DNA of 64,000 nucleotides from Fibrobacter succinogenes (GCA_902771595.1 CACXXH010000004.1:1-64000), one strand, 5' to 3'; shown: positions 17,040 to 26,248, numbered from the stretch's first letter. Notes: generated by a model not told the origin, from the sequence alone. Numbers and translations are program-made.

Positions 17040-17954
17040 TTAGTTCCAGAGCCAGGTACTGAGGTAGCGTTCGCCCGTATCGGGGAGCAGCGTCACGATG
17101 CGCTTGCCCTTGTTTTCGGGGCGCTTGGCGACGGTGAGCGCGCATTCGAGAGCTGCGCCCGAGGAAATCCCGACAAAAATGCCTTCCTGTGCGGCGGCAT
17201 CGCGGGCGGCCTTCCCCGCCTTCTCGGTGCTCGTCAGGTACACCTCGTCAACAACCTTCGGGTCGTAAATTTTCGGGACAAAGTTCGCGCCGATTCCCTG
17301 GATCTTGTGCGGGCCCGCGACACCCTTGCTTATCATGGGAGAATCCTCGGGTTCAATCGCAATCACGTAGATATCCGGGTTCTTTTCCTTGAGGAACTTT
17401 GCGGTTCCGCTTACCGTTCCGCCGGTACCCGCGGTCGCGATAAAGATGTCGACCTTGCCTTCAGTATCGGCCCAAATTTCGGGGCCGGTCGTGAGGTAGT
17501 GCGCCTTCGGGTTCGAGGGATTCTCGAACTGCTGCGGAATAAACGAACCGGGGTTCTGCGCGGCAATCTCGTTTGCCTTCTCGATGCAGCCCGCCATTCC
17601 CTTCGCACCTTCGGTAAGCACCACTTCGGCACCGAGCGACTTGAGCAGCATGCGACGTTCCACGCTCATGGAATCGGGCATGGTGAGCACCACCTTGTAG
17701 CCCTTCACCGCGCCCACGTAAGCAAGGCCCACGCCCGTGTTTCCGCTGGTCGGCTCGATGATGAGCGAACCCGGCTTGAGCTTGCCTTCACGCTCAGCGT
17801 CCTCTATCATCTGGAGGGCCACGCGGTCCTTCGCGCTGCCAAGCGGGTTGAACATTTCGAGTTTCACGAAGACTTCGGCTTCGCTGTCGTTAATCTTGTT
17901 GATGCGCACGAGCGGCGTGCGCCCGATGGTTTCGAGAATGTTATTGTAGAGCAT
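17040..17954 (-). CDS. cysK: Cysteine synthase A (O-acetylserine sulfhydrylase)
   Basis: A 304-residue PLP enzyme that makes cysteine from O-acetylserine and sulfide. The N-terminal NILETIGRTPLVRINK, the PLP-lysine motif NPLGSAKDRVA (SVKDR in most members), the substrate loop TSGNTG and the phosphate-binding GTGGT are all present, with GIGANFVP and SGAALECALTVAKR near the end. Length matches the family (about 310). It is the first gene of a likely two-gene unit with glnS. The short region upstream (17955-18176) is shared with the divergent aroE operon. CysK rather than CysM is favoured by overall length and the GIGANFVP stretch, though the two are hard to separate by eye. Confidence 0.95.
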   Translation of the reverse strand: MLYNNILETIGRTPLVRINKINDSEAEVFVKLEMFNPLGSAKDRVALQMIEDAEREGKLKPGSLIIEPTSGNTGVGLAYVGAVKGYKVVLTMPDSMSVERRMLLKSLGAEVVLTEGAKGMAGCIEKANEIAAQNPGSFIPQQFENPSNPKAHYLTTGPEIWADTEGKVDIFIATAGTGGTVSGTAKFLKEKNPDIYVIAIEPEDSPMISKGVAGPHKIQGIGANFVPKIYDPKVVDEVYLTSTEKAGKAARDAAAQEGIFVGISSGAALECALTVAKRPENKGKRIVTLLPDTGERYLSTWLWN

Positions 17955-18125
17955 GCCTTGAATATAGAAACCTTGAAAGAGATGAAGTCCCTCTTGCCCG
18001 AGATGAGCACATCCTTGCCGATGTAAACTTTTTTCGACACCAAGCCGCCCTCCGTGTTAAAAAGCGGCTCATTCCTTTCCAAACGGACTTTAGCCTGTTC
18101 TCCTCCCCCAAAAACTTTATATCTT

Positions 18126-18131
18126 TATAAT
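18126..18131 (+). promoter_or_regulatory. Consensus -10 element upstream of aroE
   Basis: TATAAT, 45 bases before the chosen TTG start of aroE. No convincing -35 hexamer at the expected spacing; the stretch upstream is C- and A-rich. Confidence 0.45.
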
Positions 18132-18176
18132 GAATTTAAGAGTTCAGCCCCAGGTGGGCGGACAAACGAGGTTAAC

Positions 18177-19082
18177 TTGACTCATTTCGACGGCAAAACG
18201 GCAACGCTTTGCATTTTCGGGCATCCGGTAGCGCACAGCAAGTCGCCCGCCATGCACAATGCCCTCTTTAAGGCGCTGGATATCAACGCCGCATACCTTC
18301 CCTACGCACCCGAACCGGAAAATTTCGCGGACGCCATCCGCGGGTTCCGCGCCATGGGTTTCCGCGGGGCAAACGTAACCATCCCGTACAAGACGGAATT
18401 CACCGGCAACAACGGCGCTCCGAAACTCATTGACGAGCTGAGCGAGATTAGCGCCTTCACGGGCAGCGTGAACACGCTCTACTGGAAAGACGGAATCGTC
18501 GGAGGCACGCTCTGCGGCACGACGACGGACCCCTACGGCTGTATCCGCAACCTCGAAGAAAACGGCGTGCAGGCAAGCAACAAGAAAGTAGCCCTCCTCG
18601 GGAACGGCGGTGCCGCGAAGGCAATCGCCTACACGCTCGTCGAGCAGGGAAACGCGCTCACCATCGTATGCCGTAGTATAGAGAAGGGGCAAGCGCTCGC
18701 AGACAGCCTGAACGAACTGTTTGCGAAGGCAGGAAAAGGCTCTCCCGTGAAAGCGGTTACCTTCGGCGATTTCTCGAAGGTCTCCCCCGAACAGGACATT
18801 ATCATCAACGCGACATCGGTCGGCATGACCCCGAACGTGGACGAGAGCCCGCTCCCCAAGGAATGCCTCCACGCGGGCCAGGCGGTATGCGACATCGTGT
18901 ACACGCCCGTACAGACAAAGCTTTTACAGATGGCCGCAGCCCAAGGCTGCAAGGTCGTTACCGGCGAAGGGATGCTCGTACACCAGGGCATCGAAAGTTT
19001 CCGCAAGTGGTTCCCCGCCGAAACCGCAATCAAACAGAATTCTGAACTCGCGACAATCATGCGCAAAGGGATGCAGGGCTAA
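18177..19082 (+). CDS. aroE: Shikimate dehydrogenase
   Basis: Reduces 3-dehydroshikimate to shikimate with NADPH in aromatic amino acid synthesis. From the TTG at 18177, with GAGG 5 bases upstream, it is 301 residues. An in-frame start at 18054 would add 41 residues (KSGSFLSKRTLACSPPP) unlike the family. Motifs: FGHPVAHSKSPAMHNALF (shikimate site), GANVTIPYK (catalytic Lys), a glycine-rich NADP loop GNGGAAKAI and NATSVGM. Length is slightly over the usual 270-290. It is the first gene of a plus-strand run; aroKB begins one base after its stop, so three consecutive shikimate-pathway activities sit together. Confidence 0.93.
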   Translation: MTHFDGKTATLCIFGHPVAHSKSPAMHNALFKALDINAAYLPYAPEPENFADAIRGFRAMGFRGANVTIPYKTEFTGNNGAPKLIDELSEISAFTGSVNTLYWKDGIVGGTLCGTTTDPYGCIRNLEENGVQASNKKVALLGNGGAAKAIAYTLVEQGNALTIVCRSIEKGQALADSLNELFAKAGKGSPVKAVTFGDFSKVSPEQDIIINATSVGMTPNVDESPLPKECLHAGQAVCDIVYTPVQTKLLQMAAAQGCKVVTGEGMLVHQGIESFRKWFPAETAIKQNSELATIMRKGMQG

Positions 19083-19083
19083 A

Positions 19084-20709
19084 ATGAGACAGCATATCTT
19101 TTTCACCGGCTTCATGGCAAGCGGCAAGAGCCGTACAGGCAGGGCTATGGCAGAACGTCTCGGCCGCCCGTTTGTCGACACGGACGCAGTGATTGTCGAA
19201 CGCGCAGGCAAGAGCATCAGTGAAATTTTCGAACAGGACGGCGAAGCGAAATTCCGCGAAATGGAAGCGGCTGTCATCGCCGAAATTGCAAACGACAAGA
19301 ACCCGCAGGTCGTCTCGCTCGGAGGCGGCGCACTGAACCGCGAAGACAACATCAAGATCATACGCGATTCCGGCACGCTCATCCGCCTGTGGGCCAAGCC
19401 CGAAATCCTTTCGGAACGCATCGGGCGCAAGAACACTCGCCCGCTGCTTGCAAACCTCTCCGACGAAGAACGCCTCGAGAAAATCAAGGTCATGCTCAAG
19501 GAACGCGAGAAGAACTACGCGCATGCCGACTTCAGCGTCGAAAGCACGAACGACGCCTCCGAGACGCACGTCATCGAGCACATCCTCCGCATGCTGCGGT
19601 TCTGGAACAGCCACGCGCTGGACGTGTGCCCGAGCAGCGGCGGACGTTACCCCATCTTTATCGGCGAAAACATCGTGCCCGATTCCTCGGCGCTGCTCGA
19701 GGGTCTGCGCCTTTCGCCTACACATGAGTTCCTGGTCTGTACCGACACGACCATCGCGAAGGCGCAGGGGAACATGTTGAACATGCTCCGCGGCCAGGCG
19801 GGGCGCTGCCCGATATTCAAGTTCCAGGCGGGCGAGCGCAACAAGACGCTCCACAACCTGAACCAGCTTTTCAGCTTCATGCTCCACCGCGGCTACACCC
19901 GCAAGAGCTGCCTGTTGCAGTTCAGCGGCGGCGTCGTGGGCGACATGGCGGGCTTCGGCGCAGCCACTTACCAGCGCGGCATCCCGTTCATCCAGTTCCC
20001 GACGACGCTCCTTTCCATGGTCGACAGTTCGGTCGGCGGCAAGGTGGCGGTGAACCACCCCGAAGGCAAGAACATGATTGGCGCATTCTACCAGCCCAAG
20101 GCCGTAGTCTGCGACCTCTCCGTTCTTTCAACATTGAACGACACGGAATACCTCGCGGGCCTCGCCGAAATCGTCAAGTACGGCGTCATCTACGACGAGG
20201 AATTCTTCCGTTATCTGGAAGAGAATACTGACAAAATAAAGAGCCGTGATTCCGAAGCGCTCAAGCACATGATTTTCCGCAGTTGCCAAATCAAGGCCGA
20301 AGTCGTCGGCATCGACGAGAAGGAATCCGGCCTGCGCGCCATCCTCAACTACGGTCATACCTTCGGGCACGCCATCGAAAAACTTACGAACTACAACATG
20401 TTCAGCCACGGGATAGCGGTATCCCTGGGCATGCGCGTCGCGGCACGTGTCGCCGTAGCGCTCGGCATGCTTGACGAAGCCGCAGAACTGCGCCAGAACG
20501 CACTTCTCGACGCACTCGGATTCCCGCAGACATTCAACATCGATACCGAAAAGGCCTGGAACGCCATGAGCGTCGACAAGAAGGCCGAAAAAGGTACTCG
20601 CGTCTACATACTTCCCGAAAAAATCGGGAAAGTCCAGAAAATCGTCAACGTGGACAAGGAAATCATCAACAAATCCTGGGATGCTATCCGAGGAAAGGGG
20701 GTTAGATGA
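19084..20709 (+). CDS. aroKB: Bifunctional shikimate kinase / 3-dehydroquinate synthase
   Basis: A 541-residue fusion of two shikimate-pathway enzymes. Residues about 1-175 are shikimate kinase: Walker A FMASGKSRTGR, VDTDAVI, FREMEAAVI and SLGGGAL. Residues about 185-541 are dehydroquinate synthase: FQAGERNKTL, FSGGVVGDMAGFGAATYQRG, PTTLLSMVDSSVGGK, NMIGAFYQPK, LAEIVKYGVI and NYGHTFGHAIE (zinc and catalytic residues). Both halves look complete and at normal length. Such aroK-aroB fusions are known from a few bacteria such as Thermotoga. The gene overlaps the next one by the ATGA arrangement at 20706-20709, so it is translationally coupled to the sugar-nucleotide reductase. Confidence 0.95.
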   Translation: MRQHIFFTGFMASGKSRTGRAMAERLGRPFVDTDAVIVERAGKSISEIFEQDGEAKFREMEAAVIAEIANDKNPQVVSLGGGALNREDNIKIIRDSGTLIRLWAKPEILSERIGRKNTRPLLANLSDEERLEKIKVMLKEREKNYAHADFSVESTNDASETHVIEHILRMLRFWNSHALDVCPSSGGRYPIFIGENIVPDSSALLEGLRLSPTHEFLVCTDTTIAKAQGNMLNMLRGQAGRCPIFKFQAGERNKTLHNLNQLFSFMLHRGYTRKSCLLQFSGGVVGDMAGFGAATYQRGIPFIQFPTTLLSMVDSSVGGKVAVNHPEGKNMIGAFYQPKAVVCDLSVLSTLNDTEYLAGLAEIVKYGVIYDEEFFRYLEENTDKIKSRDSEALKHMIFRSCQIKAEVVGIDEKESGLRAILNYGHTFGHAIEKLTNYNMFSHGIAVSLGMRVAARVAVALGMLDEAAELRQNALLDALGFPQTFNIDTEKAWNAMSVDKKAEKGTRVYILPEKIGKVQKIVNVDKEIINKSWDAIRGKGVR

Positions 20710-21689
20710 GCATACTGGTCACTGGAGGAACGGGAGCGCTCGGCTTCCACATTCTGTCAAACCTCATAGGTACAGAACACGACCTATACAGTTTTAGCGA
20801 CGAACAGCCGCAGCCCTGGCAAAAGGTGGAGGGCGTCAACTACCTTACTGGCGACATGCTGAACTTCAAGGAAGTTCTCGAAATGATGCAGAAGGTGCAA
20901 CCGACGAACGTCTACCATTTGGCAAGCCAGTCGTCGGTGGGCCTCAGCTACAAGAAGCCCTACGAGACGCTCAACGTGAACCTGCTAGGCACGCAGACGC
21001 TCCTGGAAGCGGTGCGCCAGATTGTGCCCAAGGCCAAAGTGATGCTCCTGAGTTCTAGCGAAATCTACGGACGCACGGAACAGCACCTCACCTACCTCCA
21101 CAAGGAAACCGACCTTCCGAACCCGCTCACGCCCTACGCTACGTCGAAGGCGTGCATGGAAATTCTCGGAAACCAGTTCCGCAACGCGAACGACATGCAC
21201 ATCGTGGCCGTGCGCCCCTTCCATTTTACGGGCCCGCACCACAGCAGGCGTTTCGCGATTCCTTCCATCACCTACCAGCTGGTAAAAATCAAGTATTACC
21301 ACGCCGAGCCCGTCATCTACTCCGGAAGTCTCGACATTAGCCGCGACGTGGTGGACGTGCGCGACGTGGCCCGCGCGATGATCCAGATTCTCAAGACATC
21401 GGAATCGGGCCAAGTGTACAATATCTGCAGTGGCAAATCGTACACGTTCCGCGAACTCGTGGACATGCTTGTGGACATCGCCGGCGTGAGCGTAGATTTC
21501 AGGTTCGACCCTGCATTCGAACGCACGAACGACATTCCCCTGCTGGTCGGCGACCCGACCAAAATCAATGCGCTCGGATGGAAACCCATGATTAGCATAG
21601 AGGACAGCCTCACCGATATCTTCAACGAGATGGTGGTTCGCCGCCGGACGGAGCTCAAGAACGGTATGGGCAAGGACCTCCCCCTGTAA
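20706..21689 (+). CDS. NAD(P)-dependent sugar-nucleotide epimerase/reductase, GDP-4-dehydro-6-deoxymannose reductase-like
   Basis: A 327-residue extended short-chain dehydrogenase. It has the Rossmann motif VTGGTGALGFH, SSSEIYG, the catalytic YATSK (YxxxK) and the conserved VRPFHFTGPHHSRRF followed by SRDVVDVRDVARA. This layout most resembles GDP-4-keto-6-deoxy-D-mannose reductase (Rmd), which makes GDP-rhamnose for surface glycans, but UDP-sugar epimerases share the same motifs. It overlaps aroKB by 4 bases. A GT4 glycosyltransferase lies three genes downstream, which would fit a glycan role. Family confidence is high; substrate is inferred. Confidence 0.85.
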   Translation: MSILVTGGTGALGFHILSNLIGTEHDLYSFSDEQPQPWQKVEGVNYLTGDMLNFKEVLEMMQKVQPTNVYHLASQSSVGLSYKKPYETLNVNLLGTQTLLEAVRQIVPKAKVMLLSSSEIYGRTEQHLTYLHKETDLPNPLTPYATSKACMEILGNQFRNANDMHIVAVRPFHFTGPHHSRRFAIPSITYQLVKIKYYHAEPVIYSGSLDISRDVVDVRDVARAMIQILKTSESGQVYNICSGKSYTFRELVDMLVDIAGVSVDFRFDPAFERTNDIPLLVGDPTKINALGWKPMISIEDSLTDIFNEMVVRRRTELKNGMGKDLPL

Positions 21690-21713
21690 CACGATATTTC
21701 TACTTTTATAACG

Positions 21714-22757
21714 ATGCGAAAAAACTTCTATAAAATTTTCATTGCCTGTTTAGCAACCTTTGTCGCCGCCGCCTGGGCTGGCGATATCACCGCCCCTGCG
21801 GGTGGTGCACGCAACCTCACCGCGGACGACTTCATGCCCCACCATTCCAACGCCAAGGAATTCAACGAGACCTGGAGTTATCAGTTCGTATTCGACAACG
21901 GCACACGCGCGTTTGTCAACTATTCCACGCTCTATATTCCCGGTTCGGGCAAAAAAATCGGCTGCGATATGAGCTTCTGGAATTTCAAGGGCAAGAGCTA
22001 CGCCGTCGGGCGCCAGTACCCGCCTGAACGCCTCAAGGCGATCAAGGAAAAAACGACCATCGACATCAAGGGCGAATACGCAATGGAAAATAAGCCCGGC
22101 AAGGGCCACCGCGTCTATTTCACCGCAGACAAGAACGGGAAATTTTTCCTCGACCTCACTTTCGACAGCGCCGAACAGGGCAAAGTCCTGGGTGACGGCA
22201 TCTGGAAAGTCGGCAGCGAAAAATTCGCGCAGTACATCCATATTCCCTACGGTCGCGTCACGGGCAGAATCGGCTACAACGACGACACAATTTCCGTGAA
22301 GGGATACGCCTACATGGACCAGACCTGGCAAACCGTGCAGGCGACCGACATCGCCGTGCGTTCCCTGAATTTCAGCACCAACACGCGCTCGCCACTATAC
22401 GCCGGAAGAATTTCCATCGCAGAAAAGGGCGGACTGTTCGGGTATGCGCTCTATAACAGCGGTGAAGGCTCCAAGATTGTCGTTCCCGAAAGCATCAAGG
22501 ACGGCGAAGACGAATACCGCGGAAAGAAATTCCCGAAGAACGAAATTTCCATTGAATGGAAGGACAAGTCCCCGGCGCTCAAGTTCCCCGTGAACAAGAC
22601 TTACCAAAAGGCCTCGCTCCTAGACAAGGTGGACGGATGGTTTGCCAAGAAGGCGATGAAGATTGCCGCAGGCGGCGAAATTCTCTTCTACCGCGGACGT
22701 AGCGACGCAAGCCACGGAAAGAAACTCGACTGGACCGTAACAGGAGCCAAGGACTGA
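21714..22757 (+). CDS. Exported lipocalin-like protein of the AttH/CrtC/Svf1 type
   Basis: A 347-residue protein with an N-terminal signal peptide (cut near AAAWAG). The body is beta-rich: EFNETWSYQFVFDNGTRAFV, then YIHIPYGRVTGRIGY and GYAYMDQTWQT. The last two blocks resemble the paired lipocalin-like barrels of AttH, CrtC (hydroxyneurosporene hydratase) and yeast Svf1, where the G-x-x-Y-x-D segment is typical. There are no carotenoid genes nearby, so a lipid- or small-molecule-binding role in the envelope is more likely than carotenoid chemistry. A TATAAC lies one base before the ATG and a GATATT 15 bases before. The stop overlaps the start of hisA by one base (TGATG), implying coupling. 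Confidence 0.6.
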   Translation: MRKNFYKIFIACLATFVAAAWAGDITAPAGGARNLTADDFMPHHSNAKEFNETWSYQFVFDNGTRAFVNYSTLYIPGSGKKIGCDMSFWNFKGKSYAVGRQYPPERLKAIKEKTTIDIKGEYAMENKPGKGHRVYFTADKNGKFFLDLTFDSAEQGKVLGDGIWKVGSEKFAQYIHIPYGRVTGRIGYNDDTISVKGYAYMDQTWQTVQATDIAVRSLNFSTNTRSPLYAGRISIAEKGGLFGYALYNSGEGSKIVVPESIKDGEDEYRGKKFPKNEISIEWKDKSPALKFPVNKTYQKASLLDKVDGWFAKKAMKIAAGGEILFYRGRSDASHGKKLDWTVTGAKD

Positions 22758-23533
22758 TGACCAAGTTTCGCCCTTGCATAGACCTGCACGACGGCAAGGT
22801 CAAGCAGATTGTCGGAAGTTCACTGAACGACAGCGGAGTCGGACTCAAGACGAACTTCGAGACGGACCGTTCCGCAGCATGGTTTGCCTCCCTCTATAAA
22901 AAGGACGGCATCACAGGCGGGCACGTCATCATGCTCGGCAAGGGCAACGAGACTGCGGCCAAGGCTGCCCTTGCGGCCTACCCCGGCGGTCTCCAGGTCG
23001 GTGGCGGCATCACCGCCGACAACGCGAAGGAATACATCGATGCGGGAGCGAGCCACGTGATTGTCACGAGCTGGATTTTCCCCGAAGGAAAACTCGACCG
23101 CAACCGCCTCGAAAGCCTTGTCAACACGGTTGGCAAAAAGCACCTGGTACTCGACCTCAGCTGCAAGCGCACATCGGCTCCGGGAGAACCGCCCCGCTGG
23201 AATATCGCCACGAACCGCTGGCAGACGCTCATCGACGTGGAAATTACCAAAGACACGCTCGAAGACCTTGCAAGCAGCTGTGACGAATTTCTGGTGCACG
23301 CAGCCGACGTAGAAGGCAAACAGCAAGGAATGGACGACGAACTCATCGCATTCCTTGCAAAGAACAGTCCCGTTCCAGTGACATACGCAGGCGGCGCGAA
23401 GTCACTGGAAGACCTGCAACATGTCAAGGACATCTCTGGCGGAAAAATCGACCTCACCATCGGATCGGCACTCGACCTCTTCGGTGGCAAAGGAGTGAAG
23501 TATGAAGACTGCGTCAAGTTCAACAAAGCTTAA
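22757..23533 (+). CDS. hisA: Eukaryotic-type HisA (ProFAR isomerase)
   Basis: A 258-residue TIM-barrel isomerase of histidine synthesis that converts ProFAR to PRFAR. It belongs to the eukaryotic-type subfamily rather than the usual bacterial HisA: FRPCIDLHDGKVKQIVG, LQVGGGI, VIVTSWIF, LVLDLSCKRT, EFLVHAADVEG, VTYAGGAKSLEDL and SALDLFGG line up closely with yeast HIS6 blocks as I know them. Key acid residues (Asp in CIDLHDG and in LVLDLSC) and the phosphate loops (GGGI, GSAL) are present. It sits outside any his operon, between a lipocalin-like gene and a glycosyltransferase. Its 3' end overlaps the GT4 gene by 32 bases. Confidence 0.93.
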   Translation: MTKFRPCIDLHDGKVKQIVGSSLNDSGVGLKTNFETDRSAAWFASLYKKDGITGGHVIMLGKGNETAAKAALAAYPGGLQVGGGITADNAKEYIDAGASHVIVTSWIFPEGKLDRNRLESLVNTVGKKHLVLDLSCKRTSAPGEPPRWNIATNRWQTLIDVEITKDTLEDLASSCDEFLVHAADVEGKQQGMDDELIAFLAKNSPVPVTYAGGAKSLEDLQHVKDISGGKIDLTIGSALDLFGGKGVKYEDCVKFNKA

Positions 23534-24932
23534 GGCGACAGACAGTCTGGACTCGCGCCCCGCAATATACGGGCGTACGGTCACGAGTACGTTCCGCAAG
23601 TGCTTCGGCATGAAGCACAGGCCTCCAGGAAACCTGCGTACCTGCTGGATACCGCCAGTCGTATTTCTCACCATATTTTACAACCTGCCGACACTCCTCA
23701 AGTTGCGCCGCTATCTGAAAAAAGAACGCAGCAAGCGCGCTCCCGATGACGTCCGCATCCTGTTCTATTCCGACAACCTGGACGAAACCAACGGCATCGC
23801 GAACAACCTGAGGAACGTGATTCCTTACATGCGCGCTCATGGCATGAAGGCCTTCCTCGCCGGAAGCGCATTCAACACGCGGCCCTGCGGTGTCATCGAA
23901 AACAGCTACTGCATATTGCTTCCGCGCATGTTCAGCATGGAGCAGCTCGGGTATGCGAACAGCGAACTCGCCATCCCGCGCATCAGCCCGGCCCTGCGCC
24001 TGCTCAAGCGCTATCCCATTGACCTCATCGAACTCGAGACCCCGAGCCCCGGCGCATGGCTTATCTGCTTCTGCGCTCGTATCGCCGGCATCAAGGTTTT
24101 CAGCCACTACCGTACCGACGTCCCGACCTACGCAAAGACCCTCGTGAAGGCAAAGTGGATGCACGTGTATGTGCTATGGCTCATGCGCATATTCTACTGG
24201 CTTGCAAGGCCAGTCGTGAGCCCCTGCGATGACTACGCCGACATCCTCACAAAGCAGCTCCACGTTCCTGCGAAACAAGTGAAGATTCTCCCGCGCGGCC
24301 TCCCGTTGGAGCGGTTCTCGCCCGAACTGCGCGGGAAGGGCACGTGGGAAAAATACGGGGACACGCGCGAAAAACGCCCCGTAAGGTTCGCCTTCATCGG
24401 GCGAATCTCGAAAGAGAAAAACCTGGAATTCCTGAACGACGTATGGAAAAAATTCGCCGCCAAGCACAAGGACGTCGAACTCATGTACGTCGGCTACGGC
24501 TGGTACCTGGAAGAAATCAAGAAGTACTTCGAAGGCGACGACAGCGTGCATTTCGCTGGCGAACAGGGCGGGGAAACTCTCGCCGGCCTCTACGCCGATG
24601 CTGACTTCTTCTTGTTCCCGAGCACCACGGACACCTTCGGGAACGTGGTGGTGGAAGCCATGTCCACCGGCACGCCCGCCATCGTGAGCAATTACGGCGG
24701 CCCGCGCAGCATCGTGAAGGACGATTCCTGCGGACGCATCCTCCCGATCGACGAAGCCAAATGGCTCGACGCCCTGGAAGAATGCCGCACGCTCAAGCTG
24801 GAAAAGCCCGAAGTCTACGAGCAGATGCGCAAGGACGCCCACAAGCGCAGCATGCATTACACCCTCGAAAATTCGACAAGGGTGCAGTTCGATTATTTCC
24901 GCCAAATCAAGCGCGAATTTTACAAGCTGTAG
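23502..24932 (+). CDS. GT4 family glycosyltransferase, mannosyltransferase-like
   Basis: A 476-residue GT-B glycosyltransferase. After a basic N-terminal extension with a hydrophobic stretch (WIPPVVFLTIFYNL, residues about 48-62), the donor and acceptor domains run from about 82 on: LFYSDNLDETNGIANNLRN, HYRTDVPTYAKTL, PRGLPLERFSPE, FIGRISKEKNLEFL and the donor motif STTDTFGNVVVEAMSTGTP. The D-x-F-G-x(4)-E form is seen in GDP-mannose-dependent alpha-mannosyltransferases and SQDG synthase-like GT4 enzymes. It starts inside the hisA 3' end (ATG at 23502, AAAGGAG 6 bases upstream). Probably adds a sugar to a membrane lipid or glycan; donor and acceptor are not known. Confidence 0.88.
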   Translation: MKTASSSTKLKATDSLDSRPAIYGRTVTSTFRKCFGMKHRPPGNLRTCWIPPVVFLTIFYNLPTLLKLRRYLKKERSKRAPDDVRILFYSDNLDETNGIANNLRNVIPYMRAHGMKAFLAGSAFNTRPCGVIENSYCILLPRMFSMEQLGYANSELAIPRISPALRLLKRYPIDLIELETPSPGAWLICFCARIAGIKVFSHYRTDVPTYAKTLVKAKWMHVYVLWLMRIFYWLARPVVSPCDDYADILTKQLHVPAKQVKILPRGLPLERFSPELRGKGTWEKYGDTREKRPVRFAFIGRISKEKNLEFLNDVWKKFAAKHKDVELMYVGYGWYLEEIKKYFEGDDSVHFAGEQGGETLAGLYADADFFLFPSTTDTFGNVVVEAMSTGTPAIVSNYGGPRSIVKDDSCGRILPIDEAKWLDALEECRTLKLEKPEVYEQMRKDAHKRSMHYTLENSTRVQFDYFRQIKREFYKL

Positions 24933-24972
24933 GCTTTCACGCCATACAGCGCGGCGATGTAAATAGGCCATT

Positions 24973-26016
24973 ATGGACGAGAATATCCTGAAGCATCTGC
25001 GTGCCTGGTTCAAGAAAAACGCGGCCACACTCCCGTGGAGGCCCACGGAACTCGACACGCCACGCAATCCATATGCGGTATGGATTAGCGAGACGATGCT
25101 CCAGCAGACGCAGGTTTCCACCGTGAAGGATTATTTCGTCCGCTGGATGGAACGGTTTCCCGACGTAGAAACGCTCGCAAAGGCAAGCGAAGAGGAAGTT
25201 TTCAAGTACTGGCAGGGCCTGGGGTATTACAGCCGCGCTAGGAACATCCTGAAAGCGGCAAGGATTATCGCAGAGAACGCCGGGATGCCGAACACCCGCA
25301 AGGAGCTTGAATCCCTGCCGGGAATAGGCGCCTATACCGCAGGCGCGATTCTCAGCCTCGCATTCCACAAGAGGGAAGCGATTCTGGACGGGAACCTGGT
25401 GCGCATATTCTCGCGGTTCTACGCCCTCAACTTTTTGCCCGACGGGAAGGCTGCGGAAACTTACTGGGACTACGCCCGCAATGTCGCGGACAGCCCGAAG
25501 GCATACATGCACAACGAAGCCCTGATGGAACTCGGGCGCACCGTATGCAAGTCCAAGACCCCAAATTGCACGTCGTGCCCGCTGGCCATCAGGTGCCGTG
25601 CATACCGCGAAGGGCGTGCAGAAGAATTCCCGCCGAAACGAACGCGCATACAAAAAGATTGGCACGGCACGGCGCTTGTCATCGAAAGCGCCGACGGCAA
25701 GATACTCGCCGTCTCCGATGGCCAAGCGTTCCTGCGCGGGCAACTCGCCCTCCCCCATTTCGAGACGCAGAGGAATGCGACTGCAGGCATTCCCCAGCAG
25801 GCCGAACGCTACATCGACAGCGACAAGGTCGCATCCGTAGAGGATTGCGGCTCATTCAAGCACGGAATCACCGTTCACAAAATCGAATGTAGGGTGCTGC
25901 ACATAAAACTCAAATATAAAGCAGCGGGCCGCTTCACATGGGTTTCCAAAGATGCAGCAAAAGATGTTTTTGCCAACAGTTTCAGCCTAAAAGCATTGAA
26001 GCTGGCTTTATCCTAG
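24973..26016 (+). CDS. mutY: A/G-specific adenine DNA glycosylase
   Basis: A 347-residue base-excision repair enzyme that removes adenine opposite 8-oxoguanine. It shows LPWRPTELDTPRNPYAVWIS, SETMLQQTQV, the helix-hairpin-helix with catalytic Asp region LPGIGAYTAGAI and ILDGNLVRIFSR, and the four-cysteine iron-sulfur loop C-x6-C-x2-C-x5-C (CKSKTPNCTSCPLAIRC). The C-terminal NUDIX-like domain that reads 8-oxoG (ALVIESADGKILAVSDGQAF onward) is present but short and not strongly conserved. There is no clear Shine-Dalgarno. It ends the plus-strand run that begins with aroE. The downstream region to 26248 is non-coding and shared with the convergent outer-membrane gene. Confidence 0.95.
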   Translation: MDENILKHLRAWFKKNAATLPWRPTELDTPRNPYAVWISETMLQQTQVSTVKDYFVRWMERFPDVETLAKASEEEVFKYWQGLGYYSRARNILKAARIIAENAGMPNTRKELESLPGIGAYTAGAILSLAFHKREAILDGNLVRIFSRFYALNFLPDGKAAETYWDYARNVADSPKAYMHNEALMELGRTVCKSKTPNCTSCPLAIRCRAYREGRAEEFPPKRTRIQKDWHGTALVIESADGKILAVSDGQAFLRGQLALPHFETQRNATAGIPQQAERYIDSDKVASVEDCGSFKHGITVHKIECRVLHIKLKYKAAGRFTWVSKDAAKDVFANSFSLKALKLALS

Positions 26017-26078
26017 ATAAAACAGATTTTAATTTAGGCCGAAAGAAACGTACAAACTAAAATTACGATAACGCAACA

Positions 26079-26118
26079 GCATGCGAGATGCAAAAGCATG
26101 CGAGGAATCAAATGATTC
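26079..26118. repeat. Direct repeat GCATGCGAG x2 plus palindrome after mutY
   Basis: GCATGCGAG at 26079-26087 and 26096-26104, then the exact palindrome GAATCA-AA-TGATTC at 26105-26118 and a further GCGAG. It lies in the convergent gap between mutY and the outer-membrane gene. Function unknown. Confidence 0.5.
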
Positions 26119-26195
26119 ACGCGAGAACTCCTTTATTCACCAACTAACCAAAAATACCCTATATTAGGGAATTGTGACGAATATAGAAAAGATTG

Positions 26196-26218
26196 CCTAG
26201 AATTATATTTTTTCTAGG
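26196..26218. terminator. Inverted repeat between convergent genes
   Basis: CCTAGAA (26196-26202) and TTCTAGG (26212-26218) around an AT-rich loop. It is a possible weak terminator for mutY or for the minus-strand outer-membrane gene. Confidence 0.4.
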
Positions 26219-26248
26219 TCACATTATAAATACATTTTACTTACAGTG

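Noticed and set aside
15370-17043. Long open frame opposite glnS (and similar ones opposite dnaE, rsmB and hom)
   Set aside because: Antisense shadows caused by codon bias in a GC-moderate genome; the opposite strands carry complete known enzymes.
17864-18082. 72-codon minus-strand frame upstream of cysK
   Set aside because: It runs into cysK in another frame, has no recognisable domain, and its first part overlaps the aroE promoter region.
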